Below, piece after piece: positions 1 to 10,185 of a stretch of 64,000 nt of DNA. Every line of letters begins with the position of its first letter. Positions within the stretch are counted from its first letter, which is position 1. The position numbers and the translations under genes were made by a program. The stretch is from an uncultured bacterium. GTDB lineage: Bacteria; Myxococcota_A; Polyangia; Polyangiales; Houyiibacteriaceae. A model generated the notes under the pieces. That model was not told the origin of the DNA and made no database searches. It saw nothing but the letters and a program-made list of their open reading frames with translations. Location: assembly GCA_938024995.1 (NCBI GenBank), contig CALJDU010000015.1, forward strand, positions 1 through 64,000. The letters are read 5' to 3'.

Positions 1-261
1 GAAACAAAAGCAGCACGTGAACCACTCAAGCAGAGAACCCGATCGGAACGCGGAGGATGGGCGGGTGGGGTCAGAAGCTTCCTCGCGAAGCGTGCGCAAC
101 GCGGCGGAAGCTGGCGCGCCCCATCTGCCATCCGCAGCATGCGCTCACAAACGAACACCTGAGCCAACCCGATCGCTCAAGACAACTCACGTCCAACCAA
201 GAACACAAACGAACCTCAAACCCATCTCGGCGAATTTAGGAACACTCGACGAGCTGCGACC

Positions 262-1707
262 TCAGTGCCATAGACCGACTGAGACGCCCCAGTCGAAGTA
301 GTCGCGCGCCACGTCGATCGTCCCCGTGACCCGGATGTCCCACGGGTTTGTCGCGCTGAACCAATCGATCCGGAACAGCCGCAGGTCCGCGCCAAGCGTT
401 CCATGCACGCGCGGCGTACGACCCGTGTTTCGGAGCGGCTCCAAGTAGCTACCGACGCGGACCTTGAGACGGTTCGCCCATGGCTCAAGCTCCGCGCCGA
501 CGCGTACGCCAACGCTCACCGACTCTCCGCGGGGACGACGCTGCTGGTCGACGAACGCGTCGAGGCCCACGCCATCGGCGACCGCGCCCACCAAGAGCAG
601 GTCGGCGCTAAACAGATAGCGTCGCCGTGGGAGCGACTCCGCGATCGCGAAGCGAGCTCGTTCGTACTCCGCTTCGGCAGCATCGATCGCGTCGTCGAGC
701 GCCTCGTCCTCCGCCGCGCGTCGCGCTCGCTCCTCTTGAAGCCAGCGCGGGTCGCGTGGCGCCGAGATCGCCTCGTTGCACGGCAGCGGCGATTGCCCTT
801 CGCGCGCGAGTTGGGAAAGCGCTCGGTCGCAACGCCGGCGAGCGAGACGTCGCTGCACTTGTCCGGCGACGTCCTTCGGTCGTTGCCAGCGCGTGTTGAG
901 AACGCGCTCGCCGACCTGGAACGCGAACCCGAACTGCGCTTCCCACGGCAAGACCACACGTCTCGGGAGAACCAATCCACCGGCTGTGTTGGTCCCGCTG
1001 GGATCGTCGACGAGCACGGAGTCGACCTGGCTTCGAATCGCTGCGCCGAACCTCCAGCGCGCGCGGTCCGGCCTCACCAGCACACCGACCTCCGGCCCGA
1101 GTCCAGAGAAGTCGAAGATCCCGACCTCCCCGTCGCTGACGCTCATGCCCGCGATGCGCACCGCGGCGCCGATGATGAGCGCGCCGTCGAGAAGGGAATA
1201 CGCGCCGCCGACGTGAGCGGTGCGGACGGTGATGTCCACGCCGCCCAACGAGAGAAACGTGAACTGACCGAGCGCGCCGAGGCCGAGGTTCGCGAACTGC
1301 AATCGCAAGCCGAGGTTTAGCGAAAGGGCGGTGTCGAGATCTCCGCCGCGCCCATTGTTGAAGAAGTCATCGCCCGCGAACGCGCCTGGGAACGAGACCG
1401 CGAAGCTGAGCCCGTAGGTGACGCGAGCGGTCTCGTAGGGTTCGCGGGAAGCGTAGCTCGCGGCGTTGAATGGCGCCCCGTCGATGCCAGTCGCGATCGC
1501 GGTGTACGCGCCCGCCATGCCGAGCACGCGGCTCCCTCCGAGGACCGGACCGGTGCTCAGGTCGAGCGTGAAGTCGTTCCGAGAAAGGGACTGCGCTTGT
1601 GCCGGCGAGGTCCCCAAGAGAGCCACAACGCAACACAGACAGCTGATTCTTGACGACCAGCCCGCCGGTCCCGTGGTGCCCCATCGCCGTCCCGCGTCCA
1701 CGGCCAC
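262..1707 (-). CDS. PorV/FadL-like predicted outer-membrane protein
   Basis: Predicted exported beta-rich protein of about 481 residues. After a short polar N-terminus there is a hydrophobic stretch ending in a good signal-peptidase I site (SPAQA, then QSLSRNDF). The mature start, with a Gly/Ala-rich 'LGMAGAYTAIATGIDGAPFNAAS' type segment, resembles the N-terminus of PorV/FadL-like outer-membrane proteins. The middle is a run of alternating beta-like strands, then a charged Arg/Glu-rich insert, then more strands ending in an aromatic residue region (SVGLWH). No ATG precedes the signal peptide in frame. I chose GTG at 1707 (GTG at 1701 is equally possible), because the open frame continues upstream into obgE on the other strand and that part is a shadow. 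The gene is divergent from obgE with about 100 bp between. Function is inferred from fold-like appearance only. Confidence 0.7.
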   Translation of the reverse strand: MAVDAGRRWGTTGPAGWSSRISCLCCVVALLGTSPAQAQSLSRNDFTLDLSTGPVLGGSRVLGMAGAYTAIATGIDGAPFNAASYASREPYETARVTYGLSFAVSFPGAFAGDDFFNNGRGGDLDTALSLNLGLRLQFANLGLGALGQFTFLSLGGVDITVRTAHVGGAYSLLDGALIIGAAVRIAGMSVSDGEVGIFDFSGLGPEVGVLVRPDRARWRFGAAIRSQVDSVLVDDPSGTNTAGGLVLPRRVVLPWEAQFGFAFQVGERVLNTRWQRPKDVAGQVQRRLARRRCDRALSQLAREGQSPLPCNEAISAPRDPRWLQEERARRAAEDEALDDAIDAAEAEYERARFAIAESLPRRRYLFSADLLLVGAVADGVGLDAFVDQQRRPRGESVSVGVRVGAELEPWANRLKVRVGSYLEPLRNTGRTPRVHGTLGADLRLFRIDWFSATNPWDIRVTGTIDVARDYFDWGVSVGLWH

Positions 1708-1809
1708 ACGATACCTGATCACGACCGAATCGCTGGTTCCCCGCGGCGTCGTGACGGAGTTCTGGCTCGTTTGCTTGCGGAGACGGGCCGCACGACCTAC
1801 CAGTCCCCC

Positions 1810-2922
1810 ATGAAGTTCGTCGACGAGGTGGAGATCGACGTCGCCGCGGGGGACGGCGGCAATGGATGCGCGGCGTTCCGTCGGGAAAAGTTCATGCCGA
1901 TGGGCGGACCCTCGGGCGGAGACGGCGGCCGCGGCGGCGATGTGATCTTTCGCGCCCAAGACCGCATGTCGACCCTGCTCGACTTTCAGTACCGGACCGT
2001 CGTCGGTGCGCCGCGCGGAGAGAACGGACGCGGCAAGGACCAGTTCGGCCGTGGTGGTGAGGATCTTGTAGTCGACGTCCCCGTCGGGACCCAGGTCTTC
2101 GATGCCGAGACCGGTGAGATGATCGCGGACCTCGACGAGCGAGACAAGACCGCCGTGATCGCGCGAGGTGGGCAGGGCGGCCGCGGCAACATGCGCTTCG
2201 CGACCTCCTTTGACCGCGCGCCTCGAAAAGCGGAACCGGGAGAGCGAGGTGAGCGCAAGCGCGTCCGCCTCGAGCTCAAGCTGCTCGCGGACGTCGGCGT
2301 CATTGGTTTCCCGAACGTCGGCAAGAGCACGTTCATCTCGACCGTTTCGCGGGCGACCCCGAAGATCGCCGACTACCCGTTCACCACCTTGGTACCGAAC
2401 CTTGGCGTGGTCTCGCTCGGCGAGGACCGTACGTTTGTGATCGCGGACATCCCCGGCATCATCGAAGGCGCGGCAGAGGGCGCCGGGCTCGGGATTCGCT
2501 TCCTGAAGCACATCGAGCGCAACCGCGCGCTGCTCCATATCCTGACCATCGACTACGACGAGGACCGCGACCCCGTGAGCGACTTTGACGTCCTCATGAA
2601 AGAGCTCGCCGCGTTCAACGAGCAGCTCTCGACCCGTCCGATGGTCGTCGCTTTGAGCAAATCGGATCTCCCCGACGTCCGCGACAAAGAAGAAGAGATC
2701 CGCGCCGCGATGAAGGAGCGAGGCCACACCCTCCTGATGTTCAGCAGCGCGTCACGGCAAGGGATTACGCCGATCCTGGAGGCGCTGCACGCGCTGCTCC
2801 TCGCGAACGGCGGGTCCGACGAGAGCCGCCCGAAGCTCACCGCGGCGGACCGTCCGCATGGGCACACCAAGGGTTGGTCTCTTCCCGCGGACGCCGACAT
2901 GGGTGAGGATACCGCGCAGTGA
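1810..2922 (+). CDS. obgE: Obg family GTPase (CgtA)
   Basis: Essential ribosome-associated GTPase linked to 50S assembly and stress control. The 370-residue product has the Gly-rich OBG domain at residues 1-160 (repeated GGxGG patterns such as GDGGNGC and GGRGGD). The G domain follows with G1 GFPNVGKST near residue 169, the switch segment DYPFTTLVPNLG, G3 DIPGIIEGA, G4 SKSD and G5 SSAS. The start MKFVDEVEI at 1810 matches the family; the ATG 39 bp upstream would add a non-conserved tail. The C-terminus is short, without a TGS domain. The stop overlaps the GTG start of the next gene (GTGA), so the two are probably co-translated. Length and motifs are standard. Confidence 0.97.
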   Translation: MKFVDEVEIDVAAGDGGNGCAAFRREKFMPMGGPSGGDGGRGGDVIFRAQDRMSTLLDFQYRTVVGAPRGENGRGKDQFGRGGEDLVVDVPVGTQVFDAETGEMIADLDERDKTAVIARGGQGGRGNMRFATSFDRAPRKAEPGERGERKRVRLELKLLADVGVIGFPNVGKSTFISTVSRATPKIADYPFTTLVPNLGVVSLGEDRTFVIADIPGIIEGAAEGAGLGIRFLKHIERNRALLHILTIDYDEDRDPVSDFDVLMKELAAFNEQLSTRPMVVALSKSDLPDVRDKEEEIRAAMKERGHTLLMFSSASRQGITPILEALHALLLANGGSDESRPKLTAADRPHGHTKGWSLPADADMGEDTAQ

Positions 2923-3554
2923 TCCCGAAGTTCGTTCCGTCCCCGGTGCTCCTGTGTCCTCTCTGCGGTCAGCTGACCTACGAGTGGACGAGTCATCACG
3001 TCCGCGGCCTTAGCGTGTTCCGTCGTCAAGGGACGGAGCAGGTGGAGGTCCGAGGGGAGTCACAAAACGGGGAAGACGCCAGCGGGAAGGCAACGGTTCG
3101 ACTGCGCGGGGCGGGCCCAAAGCGTGAGCGCCTGCTCCTCTTTGGTTCATGCGAGGGTCGCCATTCCTTGATCGCCGATTGCGAGCTCACAGGCGGCGCC
3201 TGGGTGAAGACGCGACTGCGCGGGATCCTCGATGGACAGATGTTGCCGCTCGCGGATGACTACGCGCTCTGGCTCGGGCCGAAGGGTGAGGTCTCGCTCG
3301 CGCCGCGGAGCTACCATGAGCCTGGCGCGGGCATCCCGCCTTCGATCACGCAGGTCGGCGCGGCATCGGGCTGTCTGGTCGCGAAACGACGTCCGCATCG
3401 CCGGGCCACTGAAGACGAGCACTGGGTCGTCTTCACCAAGTCGCGCGACGTGCGCGGACCGTTTGACGAGGAAGGTCTTCGGGTCGCGCTCGAAGCAGAG
3501 AGCCTGCAGCTTCCCGACGATATGTTTCAGCCGGAAGTGCTGTTTCGCCGCTAA
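2919..3554 (+). CDS. Hypothetical protein with N-terminal CPLCG knuckle
   Basis: A 211-residue protein of unknown function. The only clear motif is a single CPLC knuckle at residues 13-16, which could be half of a metal site; no second CxxC pair is visible. There is no signal peptide or membrane segment. It starts with GTG overlapping the obgE stop by four bases (GTGA), so it is very likely translated from the obgE transcript. It is lineage-specific as far as I can tell; a role with the ribosome or GTPase would be only a guess from position. Confidence 0.75.
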   Translation: MIPKFVPSPVLLCPLCGQLTYEWTSHHVRGLSVFRRQGTEQVEVRGESQNGEDASGKATVRLRGAGPKRERLLLFGSCEGRHSLIADCELTGGAWVKTRLRGILDGQMLPLADDYALWLGPKGEVSLAPRSYHEPGAGIPPSITQVGAASGCLVAKRRPHRRATEDEHWVVFTKSRDVRGPFDEEGLRVALEAESLQLPDDMFQPEVLFRR

Positions 3555-3656
3555 GCAAACGGCCGGTCCCGTGAAACGTATGCTCGGGCCATCAGCGTGC
3601 CCTTTTGAAAGCGCCCCGCGCGCCTTCGCGAAGAAAGCGAGGTACACTGCGCGGCG

Positions 3657-6596
3657 ATGGCAAGCCGAAATACCGGAGAGACCGCGCTTGGGGTCGCGAA
3701 GGCACGGTTCATTGATGGGCTTCCCCGCCGCGCGGGTGAGCTCCGGGCCGCGGTCGCGCTGCTGGCGAAGGAGCCAGACGGCGAGCGTCCTCGCGAGGAG
3801 CTGAGGCGCCGCCTCCACGCGCTCTACGCGTCCGCGCAGGTGTTCCGAATCGACCCGCTCGCGCTCGCGCTTCGCGAGAACATCGACCGACTCGACGAGG
3901 CTCGTGAGGAGGGGCGCGCGGTTGTCGACGATGAGCTCGACCTCTTGTCCGACCTCGCGAAGATGCTCCCGACGTTGACCAAGCCGTCACGCGCGCGTTC
4001 CTTCTCCCCGGGGTCGGTCGTCGCGATCGGACGTCCCGACGCGCAGCCCTCGGTCCCGCCGTCGAAGAGCTCGACGCGGATGGGGCTCGGTCGTGAAGAG
4101 CGGCGTCGCGTGACAGATTCGATTCGCCCGAACGAGCGATTGGCGCTCTCGGTGTTGGTCGTCGGCGACCGCGCGACGGAGGAGACCGTCGGTGACGCGC
4201 TGGCTGACACGGTGGTGGATGTCTTGAGCGTTCCGGATGGAGAGGCGGCTCTACGCGCCGCGCGAGTCCAGTCCCCGGACGTCGTGATTGTGTCCCGTGG
4301 GCTCGCGCTCGAGACCGACTTCATCGAGAGCTTGCGCACGGATCCGCTGACGGACTTGGTGCCTGTCGTCTTGCTCGACAGCGCCTCGGGGGCCTTGTCG
4401 GCCGAGGTCGTTCGCGAGCTCGGCGCGACCACCGCGGTTTACCCGCCGCTCGACTCCGACAACTTGGTTCGCCTCCTGACGAAGACGGGTCGCGTCCGGC
4501 GCGAAGCGTACGGCGATGTCGGCGATGTCACCGTTCGCGACCTCGCCGATCGACTGAGCCGCGAGCTTCAGCGTGGGTTGGTTGAATCGGTGGAGCGCGG
4601 AGGCAGCGCGCGCGTTCCGCTCGGCGACGGGTCTGAGGTGCTCGCCGCCGCCTGGTCGCTGATCGCCCGGGTCCGCACGGTGGTCTCCGAGCGTTCCTCG
4701 GGTCGCGTTCGCTTCGCGGATCACGCGCGCGGTGGAATGTCGTTGGTCGCGCTGGACAGCGCCGAAGAGATCGCTACCGACGTGAAGGTCAGCCTCGAGG
4801 GCCGCCGCGTGATCGTCGCGGACGATGACCCCGCGGTGGTCTGGTTCTTCGCAGGGCTCCTCCGGGAGCGCGGCGCGGAAGTGATCGAAGCCGAAGACGG
4901 TCTCGAGGCGCTCAAGGAAGCGCGCCGTGAGCGACCGGACGTCATCATCAGCGACATCCTGATGCCGCGGATGGATGGGCTCGCGCTCTGCCGCGCCGTC
5001 GAGCGCGATCCGCTTCTGTGTCAGGTGCCGGTCATTCTCTTGTCGTGGCGCGAGGATTTTCACCAGCGCATGCGCGAGCTCTCGGCGGGCGCGAGCGGGT
5101 ACCTTCAGAAGGAAGCCGAGGCGACTCGGATCTTGGGAAAGGTGCGGGACGTGCTTCGTCCGCGCGCGACGCTCGAGGCGCGGCTCCGCGCGGGCGGTGA
5201 GGTGCAAGGCCGTATCGAGCGGGTTGGGCTAATCCCGCTTCTTCGAAGCGTCTCCGCGCTGCGCCCCGACGCGCACATCACGGTTCGCGACGCGCGGAAC
5301 CTCTACGAGATCGGGGTCACGGGTGGCGAGCTGAGCGACGTCACCTTCACGACGAGCGATGGGTCGTTCGCGCGAGGGGCTCGCGCGCTTCGTCAGCTCG
5401 TCGGCGTGAACACCGGCCGGTTTAACGTCGGGGAGCACTCCACGAAGAGCCGCAGCACCTCCCGGCCTGTCATGTCCGACGCGCTCCACGAGGCGACCGA
5501 AGAGCTCTCCGTTTTGATCGAAGCGGTCTCCGGAAGCGGGCTCTCGCAGGCCGAGAGCGTCGACCTCGACGCGGAGGTCGCCAGCATGTTCTTGGAGAGC
5601 TCACCGGACCACGTCTCGGTGCTGGTCGATCGTCTCCGCTCGGGCGAAGGACCGCGGGCGCTGCTCAGCGCGGAAGGGGTTGACCCGCGGACGCTCGAGT
5701 CCGTGCTGGTGGATCTCGCGCGACGTGACGGCATTCGCTCGGTTCTCGGCGCCGCGGGGAAGGACCGCTTGCTCGCGATCCGTGAAGCTCGCGCGCAGGC
5801 GCCCGTTCGGCGCGTCTCGACGCCGACCCCGCCCGCGGCGCCCACCCCAGAGCCGCCCGTCGCGCCACCCGCCGCGCTTGATGCACGCGTCGCAGAGGTC
5901 TCCGCTGCGCTGGATCAGACCGAGCCGGTCGCGCTCGTCTCGGAAACCGAGATCATCGACGAGACGACGGGCAAGAACAGCCTCGACCAAGGCGAAGAAG
6001 ATCCGACGCTCCCGTTCCGGCGCGAGCGCGACGAGCGCGCGGAAGTGGAAGAGGACGACGGCGATCCTCTCGGCTGGCTCGGCTGGGGTCTCCTCGGGTT
6101 GATCGTGATCGCCATCGTCTACCTCGGCGCGCAGCTCCTGAGCGGTCCGCCCCGGGTCGCCGAAGAGAGCGCGCGGCGTCGAGCGGAGGCGGCAGCTGCC
6201 GCGGTAGCCTCCGCCAGCGCGATGAACAGCACCGCGATGAGGGCCAGCGCGATGGGCAACAGCGCGATGGGCAACACGGCGATGGCTGGAACCAAGGCTC
6301 CCGCGCAGACAGCAATGACGACGGCAATGACGACGGCAATGACGACGGCGATGACCACGACCATGAACGCTGCGCCGATTCCCGCCGGCCAAGGACGCCT
6401 GTCGATTCGTGTAGGCCAAGACGAGAGCGTCGAGGTGTTTCGCCGACAGGACGGTGATCTGCTCCCCGTCTGTGATGCGCCTTGCACCGTCACGCTGCCC
6501 TCCGGACGCCAGCAGCTTGTCTTCGAGCGCGAGAGCGGTCGAAGCGTCCGCTTTGTGCGGATCCGAGAAGGCGCCGTGCGCGACCTGACGCTTTAG
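3657..6596 (+). CDS. Two-receiver signalling protein with DUF4388-like domain, membrane anchor and PEGA-like tail
   Basis: A 979-residue multidomain protein. Residues 1-110 are a helical Arg/Leu-rich region. Residues ~160-275 are a receiver-like domain in which the expected phospho-acceptor position reads VIVSRG, so it is probably degenerate. Residues ~382-500 are a canonical receiver (ADDDP acidic pocket, SDILMPRMDG with Asp near 432, a Lys near the end). Residues ~510-600 resemble the DUF4388/PATAN family often attached to receivers in myxobacteria. A Pro-rich linker and acidic stretch lead to one membrane segment (~803-826, LGWGLLGLIVIAIVYLGA). Next comes a Met/Ala/Thr low-complexity repeat, and last a short PEGA-like beta domain (~914-979). 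The receivers would be cytoplasmic and the PEGA-like tail outside. No partner kinase is adjacent; two kinase genes lie 2-4 kb downstream. Output is unknown. Confidence 0.85.
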   Translation: MASRNTGETALGVAKARFIDGLPRRAGELRAAVALLAKEPDGERPREELRRRLHALYASAQVFRIDPLALALRENIDRLDEAREEGRAVVDDELDLLSDLAKMLPTLTKPSRARSFSPGSVVAIGRPDAQPSVPPSKSSTRMGLGREERRRVTDSIRPNERLALSVLVVGDRATEETVGDALADTVVDVLSVPDGEAALRAARVQSPDVVIVSRGLALETDFIESLRTDPLTDLVPVVLLDSASGALSAEVVRELGATTAVYPPLDSDNLVRLLTKTGRVRREAYGDVGDVTVRDLADRLSRELQRGLVESVERGGSARVPLGDGSEVLAAAWSLIARVRTVVSERSSGRVRFADHARGGMSLVALDSAEEIATDVKVSLEGRRVIVADDDPAVVWFFAGLLRERGAEVIEAEDGLEALKEARRERPDVIISDILMPRMDGLALCRAVERDPLLCQVPVILLSWREDFHQRMRELSAGASGYLQKEAEATRILGKVRDVLRPRATLEARLRAGGEVQGRIERVGLIPLLRSVSALRPDAHITVRDARNLYEIGVTGGELSDVTFTTSDGSFARGARALRQLVGVNTGRFNVGEHSTKSRSTSRPVMSDALHEATEELSVLIEAVSGSGLSQAESVDLDAEVASMFLESSPDHVSVLVDRLRSGEGPRALLSAEGVDPRTLESVLVDLARRDGIRSVLGAAGKDRLLAIREARAQAPVRRVSTPTPPAAPTPEPPVAPPAALDARVAEVSAALDQTEPVALVSETEIIDETTGKNSLDQGEEDPTLPFRRERDERAEVEEDDGDPLGWLGWGLLGLIVIAIVYLGAQLLSGPPRVAEESARRRAEAAAAAVASASAMNSTAMRASAMGNSAMGNTAMAGTKAPAQTAMTTAMTTAMTTAMTTTMNAAPIPAGQGRLSIRVGQDESVEVFRRQDGDLLPVCDAPCTVTLPSGRQQLVFERESGRSVRFVRIREGAVRDLTL
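6220..6372 (+). repeat. In-frame Met-rich minisatellite (xxAM, then MTTA units)
   Basis: Inside the preceding gene, just after the membrane segment. First come roughly 15-nt units encoding variants of x-x-x-A-M (SAMGN, TAMAG). Then from about 6312 there is a nearly perfect 12-nt unit (ATGACGACGGCA) with ATG codons at 6315, 6327, 6339, 6351 and 6363, encoding MTTA repeats. The frame is kept by both unit sizes (multiples of 3). Copy number is likely to vary between strains. Confidence 0.85.
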
Positions 6597-6726
6597 GTCG
6601 CCCACGACGTGAACGGATCGCCCTCGCGGGCTGAGATCCTCGTTCTCCGTCACGCTCGTCCACAAAGCGCGCTCGAAGTCCGCTCGCGAGGTCGACCGCG
6701 AAGGGATTTGTGGTTATGTGCGGCTC

Positions 6727-7983
<1,257 letters not shown>

Positions 7984-7989
7984 GAGAGA

Positions 7990-8766
7990 CTACATCCCGG
8001 GCGGGCGCTCGTTGTCGAGCGCGTTCATCTCTTCACGAGACATCTGGCGCGGCCCGGACGTGGGCGTTGGGGTCGGCTCGCGTACGATTTGACGCGGCGC
8101 AGGAGCGGGAGCCGGAGCCGCGGCTGCCGCGGGTCGAACGCTCGCGCTGCTGTTCGCAGGAGCGGCTGACGGCGCGGGCGCGCGAGTCGTCGTCGCAGCG
8201 CTGCCGGAGGTCGGCGGGGAGGGCGCCCAGCTGCCGCGCGGGAAGTCGATAAAGAGGAAGAAGAACTCGCCGTCGGCCTGCACAGTGACGTTGGGCGTGA
8301 CGTTGTCGCGCATCTGCAGGACGAACGCGAGGTCACGACGACCGCGGCGGTGAAGCTTCGCGGACTTGACCGGCGTGTTGAAAAACTCGGTAACGAGCGG
8401 ACGACGCGTGTTTCGCGCGTGCGTGCGTACGTTCTTCAGGAGGATCTCGACGCGTCCTTCCGATGCTGACGCGGAGGCCTCCGGTGACGCGGAGACCTGA
8501 AGGAAAAATCGGCTGCCGCCGTCGGGCCGCATCTGGAAGCCGGGCCACGTGATGACCTGAGCCGAGCCGGAGCGCGCGCGTTGGATCACACCGGTCCGCG
8601 GCGGCGCGTTACCATTTCCAGGCGCGACGCCAGCGTAGTCCGTGATCGATCGCGTCGGGTTCACGGTCGCGCGTGAGTCCTGTGCGGAGAGCGTTGTGAC
8701 ACCGACCACGCAGACCAAAGCAGACAACGTGAGGAGGAGTAGAGAGCGAGTGCGAGACGAAAACAT
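7990..8766 (-). CDS. Exported AMIN-domain protein
   Basis: A 258-residue protein with an N-terminal signal peptide (charged start, LLLLTLSALVCVVG core, cleavage likely after LSA). Next is a beta-rich domain at about residues 70-175 whose pattern (RRPLVTEFFNTPVKSAKL, RRGRRDLAFVLQMRD, FFFLFIDFP) fits the AMIN domain, a periplasmic domain found in PilQ and amidases that binds envelope components. The C-terminal third is Ala/Pro-rich low complexity. It is divergent from the first sensor-kinase gene, with about 60 bp between starts, so the two may share a control region. The exact partner is unknown. Confidence 0.75.
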   Translation of the reverse strand: MFSSRTRSLLLLTLSALVCVVGVTTLSAQDSRATVNPTRSITDYAGVAPGNGNAPPRTGVIQRARSGSAQVITWPGFQMRPDGGSRFFLQVSASPEASASASEGRVEILLKNVRTHARNTRRPLVTEFFNTPVKSAKLHRRGRRDLAFVLQMRDNVTPNVTVQADGEFFFLFIDFPRGSWAPSPPTSGSAATTTRAPAPSAAPANSSASVRPAAAAAPAPAPAPRQIVREPTPTPTSGPRQMSREEMNALDNERPPGM

Positions 8767-8826
8767 GTCTCAGGGATGGTACGCGATGAGACACAGGCCC
8801 CGCAAAGATCCGGGTATGGTGAATAC

Positions 8827-10185
8827 GTGAGCGTGATGGCCACGGTCCTGATCGGATGCGCCGGTATCGCGGCGTATCTCGCGATCTATTTCTTGGTGCT
8901 CTTCCTCGTGCGCCGGAGCCGTGATCATTTGTTCTTCGGTCTGAGCTGCGTCGGGCTCTTCGGGGTCGCCGTTGGAAACGGCGCGTTGACGCTCGGCACA
9001 CCAGCGCTTTCCAGCGTCACGTTCGTCGGCGCGACGTTTGGGATCGCCGCGTTCTCCCACTTCGTCGCTGTACGGATCGCGGACGACAAGCACCTGCGGA
9101 TTGTCACTATGGTGCTGGTCGCGTGCGCGGTCGTGATGCACTTGTCGCCACGAGCCGATCCTCGAGCGCACATCATCTTCTTCCACGCGCCGGCATACGT
9201 CGGCGGCTTCCTGAGTTGGCCGGGCGTCATCGCGGTCGCGATCACGAGCGCGCTCGCGCTCCGCGCATCTGCGCTCTTGTACCTTCGCTCCTCCCATCCA
9301 CTCGGCGCGGGGATCGGCGTGGCGTTCGTCTGCCTCGCGATCGCCACTGCGAATGACGTCGCGCTCCGCGCGGGGGTCGTGCGCTCGTACTACCTGGTGG
9401 AGATCACTGTGCTGGGGCTCCTCTCGCTCGTTGGGTATTCACTGATCGACGAGTTCAACTCGATGCAGGACGAGCTCGCGGCGCGTAACGCGGAGCTGGC
9501 GGAACGCGTGCTCGCGATCGCGGACGCACGTCAGCGCCTCTTGCGCAAAGAGCAGCTCGCCGCGATCGGAGAGCTCTCGGGCGTGATCGCGCACGCGGTT
9601 CGGAACCCGCTGGCCATCATCAAGAACTCGGTCTCCGGTTCTCGGCGGGCGCCCGAGCCACCCGAGATCTTGCTCGACATCATGGACGAAGAGATCTCCC
9701 GGCTCGCGCGTCTCGCTGAGGAGCTGCTCGAATACGTGCGTCCGCTTTCGCGTCGGCCGCGGAGCGTCTCTTTGAACGACATCGTGTCGCGGGCGATGGA
9801 GCGCGTCTCGGAGGAGGCTCCGCGTGAGGTCGTGGTAGAGGGGACGGATCACTTGGTCTCGGTGGACCCCGACCTCGTCGCTCAAGCCGTTGCGCGATTG
9901 CTCGAGAACGCGTTCGTCGCGGCAGGCGCGAACGGCACGGTGACGGTTCGCTCGTCGAAGGCTGACGACATCGTAGAGCTATCCGTTAGCGACAGCGGCG
10001 CGGGGTTTTCGGAGGAGGGGCTCGCCCGCGCGAAGCATCCGTTTTTTACGACTCGCGCGACCGGGACCGGCCTGGGTCTCGCGTTCGTGGAACGCGTCGC
10101 GGAGGTCCACGGAGGATCGCTCACCGTCGCGAACCGCGAGGAGGGCGGCGCGACCGCGACTCTCCGCTGGAGCGCAGGCGCGTGA
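8827..10185 (+). CDS. Membrane sensor histidine kinase (intact)
   Basis: About 452 residues. The N-terminal ~200 residues hold about six or seven hydrophobic helices forming a membrane sensor region. A short coiled coil (QDELAARNAELAERV) follows, then a HisKA-type dimerisation helix with AIGELSGVIAHAVRNPL (phospho-acceptor near His256), and a HATPase_c domain with LLENAF (N box), DSGAGFS (G1) and GTGLGLAFVERV (G2). It therefore looks catalytically complete. The start is uncertain: GTG at 8827 keeps distance from the divergent gene; GTG 8833, ATG 8836 and a longer ATG at 8776 are alternatives. The stop overlaps the next kinase-like gene (GTGA). No response regulator is adjacent. Confidence 0.88.
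   Translation: MSVMATVLIGCAGIAAYLAIYFLVLFLVRRSRDHLFFGLSCVGLFGVAVGNGALTLGTPALSSVTFVGATFGIAAFSHFVAVRIADDKHLRIVTMVLVACAVVMHLSPRADPRAHIIFFHAPAYVGGFLSWPGVIAVAITSALALRASALLYLRSSHPLGAGIGVAFVCLAIATANDVALRAGVVRSYYLVEITVLGLLSLVGYSLIDEFNSMQDELAARNAELAERVLAIADARQRLLRKEQLAAIGELSGVIAHAVRNPLAIIKNSVSGSRRAPEPPEILLDIMDEEISRLARLAEELLEYVRPLSRRPRSVSLNDIVSRAMERVSEEAPREVVVEGTDHLVSVDPDLVAQAVARLLENAFVAAGANGTVTVRSSKADDIVELSVSDSGAGFSEEGLARAKHPFFTTRATGTGLGLAFVERVAEVHGGSLTVANREEGGATATLRWSAGA

Noticed and set aside
17..301. 94-residue frame at the window start
   Set aside because: It overlaps the end of the convergent outer-membrane gene and has no domain, signal or codon pattern of local genes.
262..2727. Full-length 821-residue minus-strand frame
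   Set aside because: Its first ~340 residues lie antisense to obgE and show Arg/Asp-rich shadow composition. Only the part after the signal peptide is a real gene.
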